Below, in pieces: positions 1-6,482 of a stretch of DNA of 13,160 nucleotides. This DNA is from Thalassiosira profunda (Eukaryota > Bacillariophyta > Thalassiosirophyceae > Thalassiosirales > Thalassiosiraceae), in NCBI GenBank assembly GCA_036939355.1, contig JALLAP010000415.1:1-13160 (forward strand). Reading direction: 5' to 3'. A program made the translations under genes and the position numbers. Position 1 is the stretch's first letter, and the number at the start of each line of letters is the position of its first letter. The notes under the pieces were generated by a model, which saw nothing but the letters and a program-made list of their open reading frames with translations, was not told the DNA's origin and did not search any database.

Positions 1-175
1 AGAATTTTGCGATGCACATAGCATCAGCTAACAGCCAACGCTAACGATTAACGAGGCGAATTTTGAACCAGCCCGGACACTGCTAGCACACTTGTTATAT
101 CCACATTGCCGTGGCCCATCCAGCCCGTCGGAAGGAACGAGAAGCAACTAGACATATTGCAATCGAGCATGGCAT

Positions 176-2521
176 CTAAGTTACCCTTTGGATCACAACG
201 TACGTCTCCTCCTCCGGCACGCCCTCCTCGGCCACGTGTACGCCGTCCGCGAACCGTCCCTCGTCTCCCCTCTTCGGGAGCGGGATCGCGAACGCCTCTC
301 CTTCGCCCACTCCGCCCTCGCACTCCACCCGCTGGATCCGGCGGCTGTACTTGGGCGGATACCGCAGCCGCGCCTCCCTTCTCCCCAATCTCGCGTTCCA
401 TGGTCCAAAGTCAAAGTACACCTGGTGCCGCTCCTTCCACCTTAAAAACGACCCCTCCGCGAGCATTTGGAAGTGGTGGTCGCGCATCTCGTCGTTCGTA
501 ATGGCCACCACCGACGGGGAGCCCGCCTTCCCGCCGTGCGCCAACGCGGAGTGCATCCAGTACCAATCGTCGTTCATTCCGACGGGGGTGCGGTAGACGG
601 TGAGCCGATCGTAGGGCGCCTCGGCGCCGTCCCACCGTTGGATTATGGGGAGGGCCCATTGTGGTGCCAGGTTGGGAGAGAAGTGCCGCTCGTGCAAGAA
701 AAGGATGATGCGATGCTCCGGCGTACCGTTGTCTGGCCTGTCCAGCAAGTGCCGGATCAGCCCGTCGATTTGGGCGTAGTCGACGTGCTTCGGGGAGGAG
801 GCGAAGTTCGTTTGGAAGTAGCCGACGTTGGCCCCGTCGATGACGACGTCGTACGGCGGGTGCTCGGCGAGGAACGCCCGGAACTTGTCCCACGCGTCGA
901 CTCTCCGGTTCGATTTGCCCTTGCTGCCGTTCGAGTTGTTGGGCCGGTGGCTTTGGTGGCCAGAGTTGATGGCCGTGCCGCCGCGCGCGCGCTTCTTCCC
1001 CTTCCCGCCGCCCTGGTACTGGCTGACGTGGCCCTCGACTTGGCCCTCCAGGACGATCTTCGCGTTCATCTCTCGCATCGCGTCCCACGCTCGTTCCGTC
1101 AGTTCCACCGGCTTGAGTCGATAGCGAGCATCGCCCGGGGCACCACTCTCATCATTTCCCTCGGGAGATGTTAACGTCAACTCGCCATTGGCTGGATCGA
1201 CAGTGCAGCCCCGATACACCTTCCATCCCTTGCCACTCGCATTCGAAGCGCATCCCAGCGGTGGATCCACCCGCGGAGGCAAGGTCACATGATCCAAGGC
1301 CGACGAGGCATTTTCCGAAGTTGTGGTATGCTCCACATCCGATCGAAACCAATTCACAATGGCATCGGTCGTCGCTCTCCCCGGCACCAACACCCGATCG
1401 GCCACGTCGCTCAGCACACGCTCCATCACCGGCACGTCGTGCAGTGTTGTGGCACAAGACGCTAGGGCCGCGTACTCGCACTCCGTCGGCTGTATCTTGG
1501 GGGAGATGCCCTCGCCGAAGAGCGGCGCCGCATCCTCCTCCATCTCCCCCATCTTCCTCTTGTTGGAAGCATAGTCGGGATGGCCGGTCGACGGTCCCCC
1601 GCTGTGGTCGTACATTCTCTTCCACACTTTGAGCGCCTTCACCAGCCGCTCCTGCGTCATCTCTCCATTGTCGCTTCTGCTCTTGTTGTCGTCATCCTCC
1701 CCGGCATCCTCTCCACCCAACGTGCCACAGTACGCCCGCAGCAAGCTCGAGTACATCCGCAATTTCGGCTTGCACTGCGGCGTCCGTTCGGCCTCGTCCA
1801 AATATCGTTCGGCTTGCTCCCACTCCCCCGCGCGGCAAGCAAGACGGATAATTGCTGTATAAGCCTGTTCGGTCAGGGGCATGTCCAATTTCGACATGAG
1901 GGCGTGGATTTCTCTAGCGTGGCGCAGCCGCTCCTGGAGGGAGATGGTTGTCGTGTTGGTGGCTGCTTCTCCGTGGGCCTGCAGCATCTTCTCCACCTCC
2001 GCCGCCATCCCGCCCGGCTTCTCCCCACCCTTCCGTTGTTCATGCGTTGCGCCATTGTTTTTGGGAGTGCCGACGTGAACCGCCGTCCGCTCGCCGAACG
2101 TCCCCTCGCACAGGTTCACCAAATTGTAAAATACTTTCGCGTCCATAACGACCAGTTCCTTCATTGCGGTGTGGAAGATCTGCAGCGCCAGCGGCAGGTT
2201 GTTGTCGCGGCAGCAGAGCTGGATGGCGAGGCGGGTTTGCAGCACGGCGGGGGGGATGTGCTTCCGCTTCTTGGCCTTTTTCCGTGGCGGCGCCTCGGCG
2301 GTGGGGTTATCAATATCCTGCCCGCTTTTGCGGTAGTGGACGTACCGGCCGAGGACGGCGGGGTCGTATTGCAGCCGCTCGATGCTCACGGTTGGTGCAT
2401 CCGCGGATGGCTGAGCGCCGGCCTCCTGTTCGGTGGATGTGGACGGGCCGCCGCTGCTGCGAGACTCGCTAGCCACCGCCGCCGCTCCGGCGCCATCATC
2501 GTCTTCGCCCCGACCACTCAT
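176..2521 (-). CDS. PRORP: Protein-only RNase P (PRORP), PPR + NYN nuclease
   Basis: The 781-residue product should cleave 5' leaders from precursor tRNAs without an RNA subunit. Residues 1-45 are a disordered Ser/Ala/Asp-rich leader. PPRKKAKKRKHIPP at about 78-91 looks like a nuclear localisation signal. Residues 92-410 carry helical PPR-like repeats (for example EQAYTAIIRLACRAGEWEQA). The NYN metallonuclease domain starts near 558: VVIDGANVGYF holds Asp562, NDDWYW holds Asp651/652, and TNDEMRDH holds Asp677. These match the four catalytic aspartates of plant PRORPs. A Gly/Lys/Asn-rich insert sits just before this domain. The protein is about 200 residues longer than Arabidopsis PRORP1. The plant zinc ligands (Cys-x2-Cys, then His and Cys near the C-terminus) are not obvious. 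The ATG at 2521 is the first good start, and the gene diverges from the MYND gene. Family assignment is firm; the nuclear location is inferred from the basic stretch. Confidence 0.93.
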   Translation of the reverse strand: MSGRGEDDDGAGAAAVASESRSSGGPSTSTEQEAGAQPSADAPTVSIERLQYDPAVLGRYVHYRKSGQDIDNPTAEAPPRKKAKKRKHIPPAVLQTRLAIQLCCRDNNLPLALQIFHTAMKELVVMDAKVFYNLVNLCEGTFGERTAVHVGTPKNNGATHEQRKGGEKPGGMAAEVEKMLQAHGEAATNTTTISLQERLRHAREIHALMSKLDMPLTEQAYTAIIRLACRAGEWEQAERYLDEAERTPQCKPKLRMYSSLLRAYCGTLGGEDAGEDDDNKSRSDNGEMTQERLVKALKVWKRMYDHSGGPSTGHPDYASNKRKMGEMEEDAAPLFGEGISPKIQPTECEYAALASCATTLHDVPVMERVLSDVADRVLVPGRATTDAIVNWFRSDVEHTTTSENASSALDHVTLPPRVDPPLGCASNASGKGWKVYRGCTVDPANGELTLTSPEGNDESGAPGDARYRLKPVELTERAWDAMREMNAKIVLEGQVEGHVSQYQGGGKGKKRARGGTAINSGHQSHRPNNSNGSKGKSNRRVDAWDKFRAFLAEHPPYDVVIDGANVGYFQTNFASSPKHVDYAQIDGLIRHLLDRPDNGTPEHRIILFLHERHFSPNLAPQWALPIIQRWDGAEAPYDRLTVYRTPVGMNDDWYWMHSALAHGGKAGSPSVVAITNDEMRDHHFQMLAEGSFLRWKERHQVYFDFGPWNARLGRREARLRYPPKYSRRIQRVECEGGVGEGEAFAIPLPKRGDEGRFADGVHVAEEGVPEEETYVVIQRVT

Positions 2522-2715
2522 CGCTCCGTTTCTCTCGGGGCCTGGGCGGCAGGGTGGTGAGCAGAGGCGAGCGTCTGAAGGAGTTTGCCACCCGCAACTC
2601 TACTTCCTACGTAAGACTACGACGCATGCAAGCTGACGCGTGTCGTTTTTCCTCCCTCTCCTCCGCTTCTTCTGGCCCTTCGCCGCCCTCCCCACGGCCC
2701 GACCGCGTCTGCGCC
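2522..2715. promoter_or_regulatory. Bidirectional promoter region, PRORP / MYND gene
   Basis: These 194 bp separate two divergent start codons, so both promoters and both 5' UTRs must lie here. A T/C-rich stretch at about 2645-2695 precedes the MYND start. I see no convincing TATA box. The plus frame stays open upstream to 2554, but it begins at the family-typical MPSRKK start only at 2716. Confidence 0.5.
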
Positions 2716-4094
2716 ATGCCGTCGCGGAAAAAGGCGAAGGGGAAGGCCCGGCGGGCGAAGGGGGCCGCCGCGGCGCGGCCCACCGCGGATGCCGCGCTCG
2801 CCGCAGCGCCAGCGGGGCGTCAGCTGATGTCAACCGAAGGACTGGCGAACGAGACGCTTGGCCTCAACAAAATGACGCTCGGGGGTACGACGCGGTGCGA
2901 TCATGGCAGGTCGGCTGCGCTGGGGAGCCGGTGTACCGCCCTGATCGACGAGTACGACCGCGCGATGCGCCGCATTTTCGACAACGTCATTGCCGGCGAG
3001 GACCCCTCGACTTTCACTTGGCCTCCCCTGACGGAGGTCGAGCCTCTCTTCGTCCACCATACGATCCTGCAGCTGCTGGAGAAGAAGGGAATGCGCATTG
3101 CTGACCTCGGGGAAGACTTCTCCAGCGGCCTGGTTGGCCTCGGGGTGGACTGGATTCTCCAAGGACGAACGCATTTCACCTATCCATTTTCTCTGATGGC
3201 AACTGTCGCGGCCGTCACACATACTCGCCTCGTCCTTGATGGCGCCATAGTTGACGACATGAACGAGTGGGGAGAGCGTGAAACCTTGCGGTTCTTTTCG
3301 GGGAGGAGCAGCTGCTCTTGCTTGGAGGTCGAGTGTTGCAATCACGGCCGCCCCGAAATTTCCGTGGGGGGTCGCTCGTGGGAATTCATGAATGCATTCG
3401 AAAGGACGCTGAATGAAACGTTCGAGAAGGAGGTCACCACGACGCACGATATTAGCCGGACTTCTGTCATGGCCCTCAAACAGGGGTATGTGCGCTCCTT
3501 AGGACAGCCGGGTGCCAACGAAGAGATATTGTTCAACCTTTGCCTCAAGACGGGGTTGGGTGTGGAAGAAATAATGCCGTTTCTCGTCTCGCTGGGGGCT
3601 GCCATTGTCCTTGAGGAGGAATCTTCTGGAGACTTCGATCCTGAATTCGAGCTGGCAGGACCGGGCGCCGCGCGGCTGGCCTCCATTGCTAGCGCCGTTA
3701 TAATCCTGGATCCGAAGATCGCGGGAGAAGCGGCGAAGTACCGAAAGAGCCAGGATGTGATGTGGGGCGGACCCTGCGAGTGGACCCGCTTCTTTGCAGA
3801 TAGGATTGGATGCTCCTGTTTGGCGGAAAAGAAGGAACGAGAGAGGAGCGAACAAAGAACGTCCATGTGTCGGCATTGCAATGTGAGGAAGAAGCGGAGT
3901 GAGCTGTTCACCTGTTCGCGTTGCAAGAATGCTCTGCGACATGCCAAGCCAATGCCTGGCCTGCTCACAAGGCCGGATGTGACCGTTCTCGGAAGTTCGA
4001 CAAAGAAGAAGAAGAAAAGAAGGCGGCCTTGGAAGCTGCATTGGACGGCATTCTGGGTGGAAAGAGCGGCTGCATTCTTCCGAGCGGCTGGTAG
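2716..4094 (+). CDS. MYND zinc-finger protein of a diatom-expanded family, frame broken in the finger
   Basis: The start at 2716 gives MPSRKKAKGKARRAKG, the basic opening I know from a large Thalassiosira family. A longer in-frame reading from 2554 lacks this character upstream. The middle contains Cys/His-rich pieces (CSCLEVECCNHG; DRIGCSCLAEKKE) typical of that family. The C-terminal MYND finger begins CRHC...LFTCSRCKNA (Cys403 is the last Cys) and then leaves frame. The rest of the finger, C-x3-C-x7-H-x3-C, is intact in another frame from 3930 (C 3930, C 3942, H 3966, C 3978) and ends at TAG 4092-4094. In the original frame the ORF runs on to 4215 with an unrelated K/R/S-rich tail that overlaps the next gene. 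Members are probably protein-interaction proteins; the role is unknown. It is either a real pseudogene or an assembly error. Confidence 0.75.
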
Positions 4095-4145
4095 GGCTTC
4101 TGCAAATCCACGTGCTCGTCTCGATTGTAATATGCTATTATTTCT

Positions 4146-4460
4146 CTATGCATCATCGCTGTCTCGATCATCATCTTCGTCGTCGCTGTCTCCATACAGC
4201 GACTCGTCAGAGTAATCACTCTCATAATCATCGACTTGACTGTGAGGCTTGTAAGTCAACTTCGGCTTGTCTTGCGTCAGATTCGCCACCGACTCAATGA
4301 TATCTTCATCACTCCAAAGCATTTCCGGAAGGTCCAACTCGAGGTGCTCGAGGGAGGCACAGGCTGCGAAGTAGTTCAACAAGGGCGCAAAACAGTCAAT
4401 TCTCCACCCTATCCGTGTCATTTGCGGCAAAGCAGTCGGCAGTCTCAATCTGGTTCAAGA
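4146..4460 (-). pseudogene. C-terminal fragment of an F-box-like/LRR gene (3' part of split gene)
   Basis: The minus-strand frame encodes a leucine-rich segment (NYFAACASLEHLELDLPEML) followed by an acidic Asp/Ser tail, ending at 4146. The frame has no ATG at its beginning: it opens after a TGA near 4457 and the first possible start is a TTG. This suits the tail of a longer gene better than a complete one. Its natural N-terminal partner is the fragment at 5240-6076, which has the same strand, order and protein style. A reverse-transcriptase remnant lies between them. Removing 4461-5236 would put the two parts in the same frame, but TAG and TGA codons would remain at the junction. Confidence 0.6.
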
Positions 4461-4468
4461 CTACTGGA
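4461..4468 (+). repeat. Candidate target-site duplication, left copy (CTACTGGA)
   Basis: The 8-mer CTACTGGA recurs at 5237-5244. The two copies sit exactly where reverse-transcriptase similarity begins and where the upstream gene fragment stops. An 8-bp match between two windows of this size has a chance of roughly one in six, so this is suggestive only. Confidence 0.35.
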
Positions 4469-4848
4469 GGGTCGGCATCCTACTTTATCGGCGACTGCGA
4501 GCACGTGGCTGGGCCGCCGATACATTGCGGCCCATCTTCTGTGCAGCGCACAAGAAGATCTGCTCGCTCCCGCAACGACGGCGGAAGCGAGTGGACACGA
4601 CGGAGCCGACAGAGCCCGCATTACGTGAGCAACTGGTGCTGCACCTGGAATACCATCCAGATGACATCCCACGCGAGCGAGTGCGCGAGCTATACGCCGA
4701 ACACTGCGAGAAACTCTTTGCAGACGTCCTCGGCATCAAGCGAGTCATCATTGCATACTCGCGCCCAAGGAACCTACGAGACCTGCTCCAACGCGCAAAG
4801 TTGCGCGAGAAGGAAGGCAGTGAAGTCTCAACCTTTTTCGGGGGCTGA
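4469..4848 (+). pseudogene. Reverse transcriptase, C-terminal remnant
   Basis: The frame opens without an ATG as VGILLYRRLRARGWAADTLR, which resembles the region after the RT palm where the chain leads into the thumb. It continues with LEYHPDDIPRERVRELYAEH and IKRVIIAYSRPRNLRDLLQR. The Y-H-P and 'AY-R-P-NLRDLL-AKL' motifs are typical of the segment that follows the catalytic domain in Penelope-like elements and some non-LTR reverse transcriptases of algae and animals. The catalytic Y-x-D-D and everything before it are absent. The frame is intact up to TGA 4846-4848, so decay is mild. The stop lies in the 5' arm of the first hairpin of the downstream cluster. The exact clade cannot be set from this piece. 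Confidence 0.6.
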
Positions 4849-5203
4849 TGAGCATATTAGATGCATACCAGCCCCCGTTTTTCCGCCGATGAAATGACGC
4901 TGCACGTCATCTCATCGGCGGAAAAACAAGCTAGATTGACTGTTGCACGCGCTCTGGTAACAGAGCGCGTACAATGGAGGAGGCCTCTGCGAGATGCGAG
5001 GCCTAGAATTGAGCACGTTGGATACGTCCCAATCTCGTGCAAAGCGACATATGATGTGTCACTCTCGAAATTTCGAGAGATTTTTGAAGTCGCTGGATCT
5101 TCTTTCACCTGCCATTGTTCTTTGCTGAATAATCACCCTGACGAAGTTGACTCGAAAGCCGCTATTGCCAGCGGCTTGGTTAACAAAGCAACCTACTAGC
5201 TTG
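4839..5203. other. Cluster of eight consecutive hairpins (structured 3' region of the element)
   Basis: Eight local inverted repeats follow one another, each of different sequence. H0 4839-4877: 9-bp stem CGGGGGCTG/CAGCCCCCG with an inner GCAT/ATGC. H1 4877-4927: 23-nt arms, one mismatch, 5-nt loop. H2 4943-4974: 13 of 14 pairs, loop GTAA. H3 4981-5004: AGGCCTC/GAGGCCT. H4 5009-5042: imperfect, GCACG-TTGG/CCAA-CGTGC with a bulge. H5 5046-5060: GACATA/TGTGTC with one wobble. H6 5062-5079: perfect 18-bp palindrome. H7 5146-5184: AAGCCGCT/AGCGGCTT inside GTTGAC/GTTAAC. An 8-bp pair CAAGCTAG/CTAGCTTG (4927-4934, 5196-5203) could close H2-H7 into one multibranched fold, although one such pair is expected by chance in a region this long. 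If transcribed with the reverse transcriptase, this would be its 3' UTR. Confidence 0.75.
4877..4927. repeat. Long near-perfect inverted repeat (H1)
   Basis: Arms 4877-4899 and 4905-4927 are reverse complements at 22 of 23 positions, with loop CTGCA. The single difference is A against C near the loop end. The left arm starts with GTTTTTCCGCCGATG. As RNA this would be by far the most stable helix in the window. As DNA it could extrude as a cruciform. Confidence 0.9.
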
Positions 5204-5236
5204 GGTTCTTCTCTTCTAAACATAACAGTATACTTT

Positions 5237-5244
5237 CTACTGGA
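5237..5244 (+). repeat. Candidate target-site duplication, right copy (CTACTGGA)
   Basis: Second copy of CTACTGGA; see 4461-4468. Read on the minus strand it includes the TAG that ends the upstream gene fragment (…LLFQ stop), so an in-frame stop would already have existed in the target if this is the true duplication. Confidence 0.35.
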
Positions 5245-6076
5245 ACAATAAGGGTTTCGATGCATTTGTTTCTCCGATTTTGGACACGGCATTAGTCATT
5301 CCTAGCAGCGGCCAAGACCCCCAAAGTTTCAGCGTGGATATGTCCAAAGTACGCAAACTTTCAATCGAGAAGACCGCCTGAAAGAAGGTATCTTGCAAGG
5401 AGTCGACGGCGCTTTCATTCGAGAACTGATGTCTGATTGCTGTAGAATGACAGCCACCAACTTCATAGCGCAATGTGCGAAGTGTGTCGTTTCTCATTTG
5501 GAGGGTGGGTATCAGAGCTCCCGTCAGTGCCACACTGTACTCCCCCAAATCGTCTCCCCCGAAGTAGAGATTGATGACTTCCAATTCCTCCAGCCTACCA
5601 CACATTGCAAGATTTTCGCCGAAGCGATCAAACAGAGTCGTGCACCCCCTCTCTGCGGCGATGAGCTCTCCCGCGTGCAAGCGAAATCGCTCGAGGTGTT
5701 GAGCTTTTCCGATATTCTCAGCAATTGCCTCGAAGGCTCCGGCCGTCTCGTTCAGCATCCTCTCGCCGACCTTCGAGAAGTCCAAGTCTGCGCATTTCAG
5801 AGACGGATAATGGAGGCAGTGCATAGCCGCCAGGAGAGCCCAGGAGTCCCAGTTTGGGTTCACCTCGATGTGCGTCACTTTGACCATGTACAGATCCCGA
5901 GACGTGTGAGAATTGATGTTCGCCGGAAAGGGGCTGCCCACGTCGACTATCACTCTGTGCAGAGCGTGGCACGTCCGAGAAACAAGCACCGTCGATGCAA
6001 GGTCCAGGAACGGCTCGATATTGGACCAAACCGTCTCGACGACAATGGTCATATCGGCGTCGGTAGCAGCGTACAT
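5240..6076 (-). pseudogene. N-terminal part of an F-box-like/LRR gene (5' part of split gene)
   Basis: The ATG at 6076 opens MYAATDADMTIVVETVWSNI, then IEPFLDLASTVLVSRTCHAL, an F-box-like pattern (hydrophobic helix with a V-S-R-x-C turn). Leucine-rich segments follow (for example GRLEELEVINLYFGGDD and IESLRTLDISTLKLWG). The 279-residue reading frame ends at TAG 5237-5239, a few codons after MTNAVSKIGETNAS, at the edge of the retroelement insert. The repeat array therefore stops mid-gene, and the acidic tail expected of the family is found beyond the insert at 4146-4460. F-box/LRR proteins usually act as substrate adaptors of ubiquitin ligases, but the F-box match here is weak. The promoter and start look intact, so a truncated protein could still be made. 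Confidence 0.6.
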
Positions 6077-6482
6077 GTTGGCGATTTGCGGATTGCGCGT
6101 ATCTTAGCGCCGAGATTCGACCGAGCGGCCACAAAAAGGCCTCTATGTAGACAAATGCTTCACAATTGCAAAAAGGATCACAATCGGCTCATTCAGACGC
6201 CGCCCGCCACAGACGCCGCCCTTTGAGACCTTCCTCGCACGTGCCGCCGGGAGGAGGAGAGGAGCGGGGCAGGGAGCTACGATACTTATTAGCGGAGCGC
6301 GGACGCGCGGAGCGGCGTGGCTTTTGGGGCGCTGGGTGGCGAGGATGATTTGCGAAGATTGGGCGAGAGGATCTTCGCGCTAAATCCTGCTAAATCACAT
6401 TCAAAGGAGAGCCTGCCCGCGCCCAGCCCAACGTGTTGAACCTTGTTGAACGCACTAGATAGCACTCTCTGCAAGCTCCCAC
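6077..6482. promoter_or_regulatory. Divergent intergenic region with paired 10-nt-spaced repeats
   Basis: These 406 bp lie between the split LRR gene and the transporter gene, which point away from each other. No gene is seen. Two pairs of short direct repeats lie on the transporter side: GCTAAATC at 6379-6386 and 6389-6396, and TGTTGAAC at 6434-6441 and 6444-6451. Each pair has a spacing of exactly 10 nt, one helical turn. 6240-6345 is rich in G and C. GCTAAAT recurs in the promoter of the gene at 11077. Confidence 0.45.

Larger units (their letters stand above)
4469..5236 (+). mobile_element. 5'-truncated retroelement copy inserted in an LRR gene
   Basis: About 768 bp separate the two halves of a minus-strand LRR gene. 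The insert carries, on the plus strand, the C-terminal end of a reverse transcriptase (4469-4848) and then a strongly structured non-coding tail (4839-5203). Missing the 5' portion while keeping the 3' end is the usual outcome of target-primed reverse transcription. Possible 8-bp target-site duplications flank it (4461-4468 and 5237-5244). No poly(A) tail or terminal microsatellite is seen at the right end, so that boundary is uncertain by some tens of bases. No integrase, GIY-YIG or other nuclease domain is present in this copy. Confidence 0.55.

Noticed and set aside
411..1088. 225-codon minus frame and 235-codon plus frame (467-1174)
   Set aside because: Shadows of the PRORP nuclease domain in other frames.
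1580..2560. 326-codon plus-strand open frame antisense to PRORP
   Set aside because: It mirrors the codon bias of the GC-rich PRORP gene, and its translation shows no recognisable domain.
4845..4877. CTGATGA followed by a short stem looks like a hammerhead ribozyme core, and Penelope-like elements often carry such ribozymes
   Set aside because: After the stem II-like helix the sequence reads ATAC instead of GAAA, and there is no stem III or cleavage triplet; the flanks pair directly.
5051..5061. ATGATGTGTCA shared with the intron at 6766-6776 and a similar site near 12575
   Set aside because: Dozens of shared 11-mers are expected by chance in 13 kb.
4428..5190. CAAAGCA (4428-4434, 5184-5190) as an alternative target-site duplication
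   Set aside because: Shorter than CTACTGGA, and it would place LRR coding sequence inside the insert.
4927..5203. Closing stem CAAGCTAG/CTAGCTTG as proof of a group II-like multibranched ribozyme
   Set aside because: An 8-bp inverted pair is expected about once by chance in this length, and no domain V or other intron signature is seen; kept only as a note.
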